Assembly: GCA_016795365.1 (NCBI GenBank)
Contig: JAEUHN010000020.1
Span: 19,255-83,254 of the forward strand
From: Verrucomicrobiaceae bacterium
Lineage (GTDB): Bacteria > Verrucomicrobiota > Verrucomicrobiia > Verrucomicrobiales > Verrucomicrobiaceae
Length of the DNA: 64,000 nt
Direction: 5' to 3'
Part shown: one piece after another, positions 1 to 8,090 of the stretch
Layout of the letters: each line of letters begins with the position of its first letter
Numbering within the stretch: the stretch's first letter is position 1
Translations under genes and position numbers: made by a program
Notes under the pieces: generated by a model
Databases searched by the model: none
What the model saw: the letters and a program-made list of their open reading frames with translations, nothing else
Told to the model about the DNA's origin: nothing

Positions 1-1521
1 GAAGGCGTCGTATCCGACACGAAGACCGAGTTTGAAGTTCTCGAGATGCTCGGAGACAAGTCTCTAGACCCATCATTGGAACATGCGTTGATGAATGCAG
101 CGCGTAGAAACCAGATGGTAGATGCCAAGGCCACAGCAGCGGCGGAAAAAGATTCCCTATTGCGTCGTCGGTTGCTTGGTGTGCTGGCCACGACCAACCC
201 TGATGAGGCGCTGAATCTGGCGCTGGAGGACGTTCAGTCGCACAATGCCAAGTCAAGCGCTGCTGCTCTCACCATCGTGCTGAAGCATCCCGATGCGGAC
301 GCCAGACTTGCGCCCATGCTGCTCAAGTCGATTCAGAGCAAGCGGTCGATCGACTGGCAAACAGCAGCCCTCACGGGCGCGCTGGAAACACTGCTCGCCA
401 AGCCCGAGACCCAGAAGCTGGTGGCAGTCATGCTTGAGCATGAAAACTACGCCTTTAAAAACATCGCGCTGAATGCCATCGGCAATCAGGCGGGCGCGGT
501 CAGTAGTCCGCTGTGGCTGCCTGCGCTGGAGACCCTTGTCAGCCGTCTGCCCGCTTCGCAGTATTGGCTGGTGCTGGATGCGATCAAAAAAGTGAAGCAC
601 CCGGGCTTCGACGTGAAGCTCCAGGCGCTCGCCAACGACACCAAGCTTCCGCAACCTATCCGCCTCAAAGCCCTCGATGCGATGAGCACGCGCAAGATCA
701 CAGGCGAGACGTTCACCATGGTGCTCGATGTGCTGACCAAGCCGGAATCTTCGGCGGCGGCGAAGATTCAGGCGGCGGACATGATGGCGCACTCAGGTCA
801 TACATCCGATGAAATGAAGCAACTGGCGAAGGCTTTCGCGACGGTGGGACCAATCGAATTGAAGTCGTTGCTTGCCTTGATCAAGCCGTGCAAAGAGGAG
901 GACATTCTGCGCGCGATGGCGACTGAACTTGCCAGGAACCCGGCCTTGATCAGCCAGCAGGAAAGCATCTACCGCACGGCGCTCGCTGATAAGCCGACGG
1001 ACATCTTCGAGAAGATCATCCATCCTGCGTATGCGAAGGCCTACGATGCAATCGACGCGAAGAAGCGCACACTCGGCCCGCTTGCGGACAAGGTGATCGC
1101 CAGCGGTGACGCGAAGGCTGGCCAAGCTGTGTATGAGTTGGGCAAGGGCACCTGCATTGCCTGCCATCAGATCGGCGACAAGGGCCGCACCATCGGACCA
1201 AACCTCTCTCATATCGGCGGCATCCGCACGGAGCGCGACATCCTCGAAAGCATCCTCTTCCCCAGCAACACGCTGGCCCGCGACTACGAGGCGCACATCA
1301 TTGAGACCAATGCTGGAGAGACGATCATGGGTGTGATAAAGAGCCACACGGCCGAGGGTTTGCTCGTGGTCGATGTCGCTGGCCAGGAGAAGAACATCCC
1401 GCAGACACAGATGGTAAGCGACACGACACTCAACACGAGCCTGATGCCGATGGGCCTTGATGCGACGCTGCCTGAAGAGGACCTCGTTGATTTGGTGGCC
1501 TATCTTCGCTCACTCAAGTGA
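1..1521 (+). CDS. HEAT-repeat haem-binding (c-type cytochrome) protein, 5' partial
   Basis: The reading frame is open from the first base, so the real start lies outside the window; 506 residues are visible. Most of the protein is alpha-helical with HEAT-like repeats (roughly residues 15-350). The C-terminal ~130 residues carry one haem c motif, C385-I-A-C388-H389, followed by IGPNLSHIGG and a terminal LVDLVAYLRSLK helix. That layout matches the 'putative haem-binding domain' (TIGR02603-type) expanded in Planctomycetes and Verrucomicrobia. Proteins of this class are exported and usually sit beside dehydrogenases or sulfatases. The electron partner is not visible here. The frame and the haem domain are secure; the physiological role is not known. 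Confidence 0.85.
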   Translation, partial: EGVVSDTKTEFEVLEMLGDKSLDPSLEHALMNAARRNQMVDAKATAAAEKDSLLRRRLLGVLATTNPDEALNLALEDVQSHNAKSSAAALTIVLKHPDADARLAPMLLKSIQSKRSIDWQTAALTGALETLLAKPETQKLVAVMLEHENYAFKNIALNAIGNQAGAVSSPLWLPALETLVSRLPASQYWLVLDAIKKVKHPGFDVKLQALANDTKLPQPIRLKALDAMSTRKITGETFTMVLDVLTKPESSAAAKIQAADMMAHSGHTSDEMKQLAKAFATVGPIELKSLLALIKPCKEEDILRAMATELARNPALISQQESIYRTALADKPTDIFEKIIHPAYAKAYDAIDAKKRTLGPLADKVIASGDAKAGQAVYELGKGTCIACHQIGDKGRTIGPNLSHIGGIRTERDILESILFPSNTLARDYEAHIIETNAGETIMGVIKSHTAEGLLVVDVAGQEKNIPQTQMVSDTTLNTSLMPMGLDATLPEEDLVDLVAYLRSLK

Positions 1522-1560
1522 GTGGCTTGGCTTCTCGGGGTGATCACTTCGTGTTCGAAG

Positions 1561-1636
1561 TGGTGGAGGCAAGGGGATTCGAACCCCTGACATCCAGCTT
1601 GCAAAGCTGGCGCTCTACCAACTGAGCTATACCCCC
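1561..1636 (-). tRNA. tRNA-Ala (anticodon TGC)
   Basis: Read on the minus strand, a 76-nt cloverleaf begins GGGGGTATAGCTCAG and ends TGCCTCCACCA. The acceptor stem pairs over 7 bp with two G-U wobbles, the D stem is GCTC/GAGC, and the T arm contains GGGGTTCGAATCCCC. The seven-base anticodon loop TTTGCAA gives anticodon TGC, which reads alanine GCA and related codons. The 3' CCA is encoded. No integrated element is attached to this copy, unlike the second tRNA-Ala gene at 51605. Confidence 0.97.
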
Positions 1637-1847
1637 TTGTGAGAAGTCTCGCGCCGAATCTTGGTTCTCCCGGTGCGAGCGAGGCGCAGTGAATGCCGTG
1701 GAGCAGGCCACTTGTCAAGCAGACATCACATTGCGTTGTATTTGTTCCGTGAGAATCGCGAATGGTTCTGGCTGCAATAGCTTTCCCCATCGTGCAGCGC
1801 CGAAGCTTTGTCTGCCCGATGTGGCCATAGTTTTCATGCGGCTGAGC

Positions 1848-1991
1848 TTATCGTGCCAGCAGCATCACAACGACAGCTACCATCAGTGCCGCCATGACGA
1901 GCAGCACAATAGCTACCTGCAAACGTGCGAGGAACGACGGACGATTAGAATGACGTCGCCGGGATGTTATGCGGGAGAAGTCGGGCGGCAT
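1848..1991 (-). CDS. Candidate 47-residue single-span membrane peptide
   Basis: An ATG-initiated frame encodes an arginine-rich N-terminus (SRITSRRRHSNRPS region). It is followed by about 23 uninterrupted hydrophobic residues (LQVAIVLLVMAALMVAVVVM) and then a stop. Positive residues before a single span fit an N-in membrane peptide or an export signal remnant. There is no Shine-Dalgarno sequence, but most starts in this window lack one. The support is composition only, so it could be a chance frame. No function is proposed. Confidence 0.35.
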   Translation of the reverse strand: MPPDFSRITSRRRHSNRPSFLARLQVAIVLLVMAALMVAVVVMLLAR

Positions 1992-2128
1992 ACAATTTAA
2001 GGGGGAAGAACCAAGGCAATATCCCGCAGATTTGCCTTGAGTCCATACATGTATGGAAACGAATTCGTTGCGGCGACAGCTTGGCCAATGGTAACGAGGG
2101 GCGAGACTCGGCGACGATCATAAAACGC

Positions 2129-2162
2129 AAAACGCGGATGGCCTTTCGACCATCCGCGTTTT
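2129..2162. terminator. Bidirectional rho-independent terminator after ahcY
   Basis: Perfect 13-bp inverted repeat aaaacgcggatgg / ccatccgcgtttt around an 8-base loop. It has A-tracts on the left and T-tracts on the right, so it should stop transcription in both directions. It lies 39 bases past the ahcY stop codon on the minus strand. Confidence 0.85.
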
Positions 2163-2200
2163 GGTGATGATGATACAGTTGCGGCGCAACTGGGCTACTT

Positions 2201-3607
2201 TTAGTAGCGGTAGTGATCGGTCTTGTAAGGACCTTCCACGGGCACGCCGATGTAGTCGGCCTGCTCCTGGGTGAGCTTAGTGAGCTTCACGCCGATCTTC
2301 TGGAGGTGGAGACGAGCGACTTCTTCGTCGAGCTTCTTGGGGAGGACGGTCACGCCGATGGCGCGGCTGTCCTTGGTGGCCCAGAGTTCCATCTGTGCGA
2401 GGCACTGGTTGGTGAAGCTGTTGCTCATCACGAAGCTCGGGTGGCCGGTGGCACAGCCGAGATTGACCAAGCGACCTTCGGCGAGCATGAAGATGCTGTT
2501 GCCTTTTGGGAAGGTATACTTGTCCACCTGTGGCTTGATGTTGAGGCGCTTCACGTCCGTGCGGGCGTTGAGCTTATCGACTTGGATCTCGTTGTCGAAG
2601 TGACCGATGTTGCACACGATGGCCTGGTCCTTCATGGCTTCCATGTGTTCAAGGCGGATGATGTCCTTGTTGCCCGTGGTGGTGACGTAGATGTCGCCGG
2701 TGCCAAGGGTGTCTTCGATCGGCATCACGCGGTAGCCTTCCATGGCGGCCTGAAGGGCGCACACGGGGTCGATTTCGGTGACGATGACCTGGGCGCCCAT
2801 GCCGCGGAGGGCCGCTGCGCAACCCTTGCCCACGTCGCCATAACCGCAGACGACGCCGACCTTGCCAGCGATCATGACGTCGGTGGCGCGCTTGATGCCG
2901 TCGAGGAGGGATTCGCGGCAGCCGTAGAGGTTGTCGAACTTGGACTTGGTGACGCTGTCGTTGACGTTGATGGCGGGGAACAGGAGCTTGCCTGCCTTGG
3001 CCATTTCATAGAGGCGATGCACGCCGGTGGTGGTCTCTTCGGAGACGCCCTTGAGGTCCTTCACGATGGTGTGGAAGATGCCGGGCTGATCCTTGGCGAT
3101 CTGCTTGAGCAGGTCCTTGATGACCTTCACTTCATGGTTGTCGGACGGAGTCTCGACCCACTTGTCGCCGTTCTCCATCTCGTAGCCCTTGTGGATGAGA
3201 AGGGTCACGTCGCCACCGTCATCGACGATGAGTTCTGGTCCCTTGTTGCCGGGGAACATGATGGCCTTCCAGGTGCACCACCAGTATTCTTCCAGGGTCT
3301 CGCCCTTCCAAGCGAACACAGGCGTGCCGCTCTGCGCGATGGCGGCGGCGGCGTGGTCCTGGGTGGAGAAGATGTTGCACGAGGCCCAGCGCACGTCGGC
3401 ACCAAGTTCCTTCAGCGTCTCGATGAGCACGCCGGTCTGGATGGTCATGTGCAGGGAGCCGGTGATGCGGACGCCAGCGAGGGGCTTCTTCGGGCCATAC
3501 TTCTCGCGGGTGGCCATCAGGCCGGGCATCTCGCTTTCAGCGATGTCGAGTTCCTTACGGCCGAAGTCGGCGAGGGCGATGTCTTTTACTTTGTAGTCGG
3601 TGCTCAT
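2201..3607 (-). CDS. ahcY: Adenosylhomocysteinase (S-adenosyl-L-homocysteine hydrolase)
   Basis: This cytosolic, NAD-dependent enzyme reversibly splits S-adenosylhomocysteine into adenosine and homocysteine, removing the inhibitory product of methyl transfer and feeding the methionine cycle. The 468-residue protein has the family length and order. The N-terminal substrate half includes [17 protein letters not shown] and [15 protein letters not shown]. The Rossmann motif GYGDVGKG starts at G255, the segment [12 protein letters not shown] follows, and the C-terminal KTDHYRY tail completes the neighbouring subunit's site. The ATG at 3607 gives the usual N-terminus. The gene stands alone, closed by the terminator at 2129-2162. 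A possible promoter with a dyad lies upstream. Confidence 0.98.
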   Translation of the reverse strand: MSTDYKVKDIALADFGRKELDIAESEMPGLMATREKYGPKKPLAGVRITGSLHMTIQTGVLIETLKELGADVRWASCNIFSTQDHAAAAIAQSGTPVFAWKGETLEEYWWCTWKAIMFPGNKGPELIVDDGGDVTLLIHKGYEMENGDKWVETPSDNHEVKVIKDLLKQIAKDQPGIFHTIVKDLKGVSEETTTGVHRLYEMAKAGKLLFPAINVNDSVTKSKFDNLYGCRESLLDGIKRATDVMIAGKVGVVCGYGDVGKGCAAALRGMGAQVIVTEIDPVCALQAAMEGYRVMPIEDTLGTGDIYVTTTGNKDIIRLEHMEAMKDQAIVCNIGHFDNEIQVDKLNARTDVKRLNIKPQVDKYTFPKGNSIFMLAEGRLVNLGCATGHPSFVMSNSFTNQCLAQMELWATKDSRAIGVTVLPKKLDEEVARLHLQKIGVKLTKLTQEQADYIGVPVEGPYKTDHYRY

Positions 3608-3630
3608 GTCGTGGGGTGGGTTAGATACAA

Positions 3631-3681
3631 ATCAACGTATCAGAATGCGTTGATATGTTCTCGGGCAAGGGCGCAAGTCAA
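3631..3681 (-). promoter_or_regulatory. Candidate ahcY promoter and operator dyad
   Basis: On the minus strand, TTGACT (3681-3676) is followed after 18 bases by CATATC (3657-3652), a passable -35/-10 pair. An inverted repeat, atcaacg (3631-3637) and cgttgat (3648-3654) with a 10-base spacer, overlaps the -10 and the expected transcription start. That is where a repressor would act. I found no SAH riboswitch consensus in the leader. The regulator is not identified. Confidence 0.35.
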
Positions 3682-3812
3682 CCACGAAACTGGGGGGCGT
3701 GGAAAGGTTGAGACGTGGCGCGGTGAGATGTTGAGAAGCAAGGATGCTCAACGCTTCCCCGGCTTCTCCACATCGCTACTTCTCAGCTCGGAGCTTCCCG
3801 AGTGGAGCCCCG

Positions 3813-5489
3813 CTAAGCCTGCTCAGTCGTTTGGAAGTCGGGGTAGGCGTTGGCGGCGTGCTCGCTGAAGTCGAGACCATTGATTTGCTCCTCCTCCGTC
3901 GCACGCAGCGGCATGATCAGGCGCACCACGATGAAGAACAGCCCGGCTACGATGAAACTGTAGAGCGAGACGGCGAACACGCCGAGCGTTTGGATGCCGA
4001 GCGACTTCATATCGAAGCCCTTCTCATTGAACAAGGCCACGCAGAGTGTGCCCCACCATCCGCAGGCAAAGTGAACGGGCACAGCACCCACGGGATCGTC
4101 GATCTGCCAGCGCTCGAGTGCGATGGTCGCAACCGTCGTGATGATACCGCCGATCAAACCGATCGCGATGGCAGCTGCGGGCGTGACCACATGGCAGTTC
4201 GCCGTGATCGCCACCGCACCACCGAGCATCCCATTCATCGCGATATTCACATCGGGCTTGCCCTGGATGAACCACATGGAGACCATGGCTGCGATGCCTC
4301 CGGCGGCAGGTGAGATGGTGGTGTTGACGATCAGGCGACCGATGACCTCCGTCGCGGACAATGACGAGCCCGCATTGAATCCAAACCATCCGAACCAGAG
4401 GAAGAGCACGCCCAGGGTGACGAGCGGGATGTTGTGGCCAGCGATCAAGCGTGGCGTGCCATCCTTGCCGAACCGTCCCACACGCGGGCCCACGGCGAAG
4501 ATGCCGGCCAGCGAGCAAGCACCACCACAAGCGTGGACGACTGTCGATCCTGCGTAGTCGATGAAACCTATGCGCTGGAGCCAACCGCCGTCAGCAGTGC
4601 CGATGCCGAAGGGCGCACCCGCAGCACCCCAGGCCCAGTGGCCAATCACCGGATAGATGAAGGCGCTGAAGAAGGCGCAGTAGAGCAGGTAGCCCAGGAA
4701 CTTTGTTCGCTCGGCTACAGCACCTGACAAGATCGTGCACGACACCCCGGCGAAGCCGAGCTGGAAGAAGAAAAAGACATAAACCCGATGATCTCCGGCC
4801 AGCGTCGCGAGGTTGAACCCATCGGAGCCGATGAATCCCATCCAGCTGGTGCCGAACATGAGAGGGCAGCCAACCAGCAGATAAACAATCGCGCAGATGC
4901 AGAAGTCGAGGAAGCTCTTCATCACAATGTTGATCGTATTCTTCGCGCGGCAGGCACCGATTTCGAGCATGACGAATCCGGCCTGCATGAAGAACACAAG
5001 AGCCCCGGTGATGATGATCCACACATAGTCGATGTTCGCTTGCAGCTTGCTCAGAGCCTCAGAGGGAACGCCGGGAGCCACGGGCGGTGCCGGAGCAACG
5101 GGAGCCGGCGCGGGAGCGGGCTCGACCTTTGCTGGCGCGGGCGGGGGAGTGGCGAGCTTGTCGAGGACCTTGTCGTGTTCACGGAGCTTGTCGAGGATCC
5201 CGTCCAGCTTGGCAGCCACCTTGTCCGTAGCATCCAGCTTGGTGACAATGCCATCGAGCTTGCTGCTCAGACGGTCATTGGCATCGAGCTTGGTGACGAT
5301 GCCATCGATCTTTTGCTCGATCTCCTCGGTATCGACCACCACCGGCGCAGGAGAGGGGGCTGGTTTGGATTCGGCTGCGGGCGCTGCGGGGGACGTTGTA
5401 GGGGCTGGTTTGGCGGGAGTCTTCGCTGGCGATTGAGCGTGCAGAGAAGTCAAGGCCGCGCAGGCGAGGGCGATGATGAGGCGTTTCAT
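3813..5489 (-). CDS. amt: Ammonium transporter (Amt) with signal peptide and periplasmic coiled-coil extension
   Basis: Inner-membrane ammonium channel of the Amt/MEP/Rh family, 558 residues from the ATG at 5489. That start gives a signal peptide (MKRLIIALACAALTSLHA) and clears the preceding gene's stop by 10 bases; the longer frame would overlap that gene. Residues 20-55 are Ala/Pro-rich. Residues 57-113 form heptad-like repeats of (L)DGIVTKLDA, predicted coiled coil, then a second Pro-rich linker. The 11-span Amt core starts near residue 149 (VWIIITGALVFFMQAGF) and includes GFNAGSSLSA and the conserved HACGG and HFACG histidine segments. The tail RATEEEQINGLDFSEH is typical. No glnB/glnK gene is adjacent. 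Confidence 0.93.
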   Translation of the reverse strand: MKRLIIALACAALTSLHAQSPAKTPAKPAPTTSPAAPAAESKPAPSPAPVVVDTEEIEQKIDGIVTKLDANDRLSSKLDGIVTKLDATDKVAAKLDGILDKLREHDKVLDKLATPPPAPAKVEPAPAPAPVAPAPPVAPGVPSEALSKLQANIDYVWIIITGALVFFMQAGFVMLEIGACRAKNTINIVMKSFLDFCICAIVYLLVGCPLMFGTSWMGFIGSDGFNLATLAGDHRVYVFFFFQLGFAGVSCTILSGAVAERTKFLGYLLYCAFFSAFIYPVIGHWAWGAAGAPFGIGTADGGWLQRIGFIDYAGSTVVHACGGACSLAGIFAVGPRVGRFGKDGTPRLIAGHNIPLVTLGVLFLWFGWFGFNAGSSLSATEVIGRLIVNTTISPAAGGIAAMVSMWFIQGKPDVNIAMNGMLGGAVAITANCHVVTPAAAIAIGLIGGIITTVATIALERWQIDDPVGAVPVHFACGWWGTLCVALFNEKGFDMKSLGIQTLGVFAVSLYSFIVAGLFFIVVRLIMPLRATEEEQINGLDFSEHAANAYPDFQTTEQA

Positions 5490-5499
5490 GGGAGAGGGA

Positions 5500-6195
5500 T
5501 CAAAGTTGGTGTTCTTGAAGCACGGACTCGAGTTCACTGAGCAGCGCAGCGCGCTTGGAGCTGTTGGGCACTACTTCGATCATCTTGGTGGCCAGACCGC
5601 GCAGTTCGTCGGCAGGCAATCGATAAGGGTCGTCGATACCGAGTGCGTTCAGCTTGCGATCGATCATGGCGATCACTTGTGCACGCCCCATCACCTTGCC
5701 GAGCAGGGCTTCGACTTGCTTACGCAGCACACCCCAATTGTTCACGCGTGCTTCGCGTTTGGCCGCCAGTTCCTGTGCGGCACGAGGCGTGGCCACGATG
5801 AGTTCCTCGATCGGTGAAGTCGCGGGCGTAGCACCTGGCCTGTCGGACAAGCCTGCCAGGTAAACGGCATAGTCCTTCATCAAGACCGTGCCGGCACTGG
5901 CGACGAGATCAGGATCAGCACGGCTGGTCAAAAAGAAGACCAAAGCGGTGGTCTCCTGCACGAGCAACAGCAGCACCCCGGCATCGAACTGAAGATACAC
6001 CTGGCGTATGCGACGACGCACCTGCTGGTAGCCATCGAGCATCTCACCCAGCACCTCCATCAGGTCCAGCGTGCGGCCGTCTGAGAACGGCATCTGCTTG
6101 TGAATGGCGTTCCTGCCCTTGAACAAAAATGAGCCCGCGACGCCATCAAGGCGCTGCACGGAAGCGATGGCCGTGATCAGAGAAGAGTGGTCCAT
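5500..6195 (-). CDS. Roadblock/LC7-like protein of the amt operon
   Basis: 231 residues without signal peptide or membrane spans. The first ~110 residues (SSLITAIASVQRLDGVAGSFLFKG...MEVLGEMLDGYQQVRRRIRQVYLQFDAGVLLLLVQETTALVFFLT) have the strand-helix pattern of Roadblock/LC7 domains, which bind or regulate small Ras-like GTPases. The rest is helical and ends in a charged tail. It lies 6 bases after the upstream small gene and 10 bases before amt, so the three are probably co-transcribed. The domain call rests on pattern only. A link to ammonium uptake is inferred from position alone. Confidence 0.65.
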   Translation of the reverse strand: MDHSSLITAIASVQRLDGVAGSFLFKGRNAIHKQMPFSDGRTLDLMEVLGEMLDGYQQVRRRIRQVYLQFDAGVLLLLVQETTALVFFLTSRADPDLVASAGTVLMKDYAVYLAGLSDRPGATPATSPIEELIVATPRAAQELAAKREARVNNWGVLRKQVEALLGKVMGRAQVIAMIDRKLNALGIDDPYRLPADELRGLATKMIEVVPNSSKRAALLSELESVLQEHQL

Positions 6196-6201
6196 GGCGT
6201 A

Positions 6202-6555
6202 TCAGCGTTTGCTCAGTTCCGTGCGGACATCGTCATAAGACAGCCGATGGCTGGAGACGAAGCCATGCCAGCGTTGATCGACGGACGAGAAAGTGAAGCC
6301 AGTCTGAAAGTCGCGATCTTCCACCACGCCGATCTCCATGCGCTGCATCGCCAGGATGTCCGAGATCTTCCGTGCGTAGAAATTGGCGAAGTGGATCTCG
6401 CTGACGAAGCGCTGTCCGGCTTCGGGATCCGGGCCGGCCACGCCTTCCTTGCCGGGTGTAAGATCCGCTCGGAAAAACTGCAGGTCATTGCCGTGTCGCG
6501 AGGAGAGAGAGGGGCGCGGCGTGGTCGCTGAAATGATTCGAGTGCTGTCGGACAT
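6202..6555 (-). CDS. Hypothetical protein, first gene of the amt operon
   Basis: 117-residue soluble protein of unknown family. The second half (FVSEIHFANFYARKISDILAMQRMEIGVVEDRDFQTGFTFSSVDQRWHGFVSSHRLSYDDVRTELSKR) has normal composition, whereas the overlapping frame of similar length looks like noise. This frame also ends just 6 bases before the Roadblock-like gene, which favours it. No motif is recognised. The N-terminal 35 residues are Ser/Thr/Arg-rich and could be disordered or mis-started. Confidence 0.6.
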   Translation of the reverse strand: MSDSTRIISATTPRPSLSSRHGNDLQFFRADLTPGKEGVAGPDPEAGQRFVSEIHFANFYARKISDILAMQRMEIGVVEDRDFQTGFTFSSVDQRWHGFVSSHRLSYDDVRTELSKR

Positions 6556-6809
6556 TGGTTGGAGTCCGTGGGCAAAGCACGCCGTATGCCAATCTTAGCA
6601 AACGCTCGGAACTGGTAGATAAGAGAACGGTCCCGAGCTCATTCATCGCCGAGCTTCCGGCACCAGCTTGGTGCGCACGAATGGGCTGCGAGTTAGCGCA
6701 GTGTGGCCCGTTGCGCGTTCCGGCAAAGATAATGCGCTGAAGGAAACTGGGTTTGGGATTTTCGAAGTCGTTCTACCCATGGGCTGCGCTGGAATAAACC
6801 GCTAGCCAA

Positions 6810-8090
6810 TTACCTTCGCGGTGGTCCGCCTCCACCGAAAGGGTTCATAGACATGCTCATGCCACTGCTGGCTGGCATGAACTGGCTGGTGACCACCTCG
6901 GTGCCTTCGTCGATGCCACTGATAGCCTCCGTCGTAACTCCATCCGTGAGGCCGACCTGAACTTCGACAGCTTTCGGTTCGCCGTTCTCGAGGACGTAAA
7001 TGTTCTTGCTGGAAGGTCCGTCGCTCTTTTCCTCGGCCTTCGCTTCGCTGCGTTTGGAAGACGGCCCTTTGCCCTTGCTTTCACCCTTGGACTCTGATGA
7101 CGAAGCCATGCCGCCACTGGGTGGTCCACCCATCGCCGGGCCAGCACCAGGAGGTCCGCCGCTGCTCGGTTTGTAGCGTAGTGCGGCGTTAGGTATGGCG
7201 ATGGCATTGTCACGGCGATCCAGCACGATGGAAACATTGGCCGTCATGCCCGGGCGGAGTTCCAGTTTGGGATTCGCCACCTCAATGACGGTCACGTAAG
7301 TGACCACGTTCTCCACGGTCACAGGGGCAAAGCGGACCATCTTCACCTTGCCCTCAAAGGTGCGGCCTGGATAGGCATCGACCGTGAAACTGGCAGTCTG
7401 GCCCTCCTTCACACCTCCGATGTCGGCCTCAGAGACATTTGCCTCGATCTGCATCTTCGAGAGATCGTTGGCGATGGTGAAAAGCTTCGGGGCGGTCATC
7501 GCAGCGGCCACTGTCTGGCCTTCGTTTACATCGCGTGAGATGACCACGCCATCGACGGGGGCGAAGATCGTGCAGCGCTGGAGGTCGATGGTGGCCTTGG
7601 ACAGCAGGCCTTCTTTGATCTTCACCTGAGCTTCGGCCTGGTGAAGATCGGCCACCGCTTTGTCGAGATCAGCCTGTGGAGCCGCATTGCCGGCGACCAG
7701 TTCGCGCTGACGCTTTTCGTTGAGTTGAGCGAGTTCCAGCGAGGCTTTGGCATTGGCAAGTTCGCCCTGCGCCTGGGACTTGACTGCCTCGTAGGTGGCG
7801 GCGTCGAGCTGAGCCACGATCTGCCCGGCTTTCACGGGTGTGTTGAAGTCGGCCAGGAGCTTCTTGATGTTCCCCGAGATTTGGCTGCCCACTTCGACCG
7901 TGACAAGGGCGCTGAGCTGGCCGGAGGCGGTTACGGCTTGCACGATGTCGGCACGCTTCACAGGCACCGTCTGATACTGCGGCTTCACTTCCTTGGGCTT
8001 CAGCATGGGATACGCGAACCACGCTCCGGTGCCGATCAATGCCAGCACCACCACCCACCAAAACACAGCTGATCCTCTTTCTGTCCTCAT
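6810..8090 (-). CDS. RND-type efflux periplasmic adaptor (MacA/HlyD family)
   Basis: 426-residue membrane-fusion protein linking an inner-membrane pump to a TolC channel. Residues 9-30 are the single membrane anchor. The biotinyl-lipoyl halves (VEVGSQISGNIKKLLADFNTPVKAGQIVAQLD and TIFAPVDGVVISRDVNEGQTV) flank a helical hairpin (about 100-165). Beta-barrel and membrane-proximal domains follow. A Gly/Pro/Ser/Lys-rich low-complexity insert (about 310-365) sits in the last domain, and the tail is Met/Gly-rich. Its ATG overlaps the stop of the TolC-like gene as ATGA. No MacB-type ATPase or RND pump follows: the next gene downstream is the unrelated amt operon, so the pump must be encoded elsewhere. 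Confidence 0.9.
   Translation of the reverse strand: MRTERGSAVFWWVVVLALIGTGAWFAYPMLKPKEVKPQYQTVPVKRADIVQAVTASGQLSALVTVEVGSQISGNIKKLLADFNTPVKAGQIVAQLDAATYEAVKSQAQGELANAKASLELAQLNEKRQRELVAGNAAPQADLDKAVADLHQAEAQVKIKEGLLSKATIDLQRCTIFAPVDGVVISRDVNEGQTVAAAMTAPKLFTIANDLSKMQIEANVSEADIGGVKEGQTASFTVDAYPGRTFEGKVKMVRFAPVTVENVVTYVTVIEVANPKLELRPGMTANVSIVLDRRDNAIAIPNAALRYKPSSGGPPGAGPAMGGPPSGGMASSSESKGESKGKGPSSKRSEAKAEEKSDGPSSKNIYVLENGEPKAVEVQVGLTDGVTTEAISGIDEGTEVVTSQFMPASSGMSMSMNPFGGGGPPRR

Larger units (their letters stand above)
1637..2200. other. Intergenic stretch between tRNA-Ala and ahcY
   Basis: About 560 bases lack any gene that can be called with confidence. The stretch holds a candidate 47-residue membrane peptide on the minus strand (1848-1991) and a small hairpin with arms caaggcaa/ttgccttg (2012-2019 and 2032-2039). 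It also holds a strong bidirectional terminator at 2129-2162. Open frames of 60-100 codons here have no family resemblance and conflicting strands, and I do not call them. Confidence 0.6.

Noticed and set aside
1689..2167. Frames of 60-103 codons on both strands after tRNA-Ala
   Set aside because: No domain, conflicting strands and overlap of a terminator hairpin; only the 47-residue membrane peptide was kept, at low confidence.
3608..3700. SAH riboswitch upstream of ahcY
   Set aside because: No recognisable consensus core in the leader; only a simple dyad is present.
2213..3868. 551-codon open frame on the plus strand over ahcY
   Set aside because: Antisense shadow of the certain ahcY gene; composition is Gly/Val/Asp-rich noise with no domain.
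6213..6575. 120-codon frame overlapping the first gene of the amt operon
   Set aside because: Ser/Pro/Arg-rich noise; the alternative frame has natural composition and correct spacing to the next gene.
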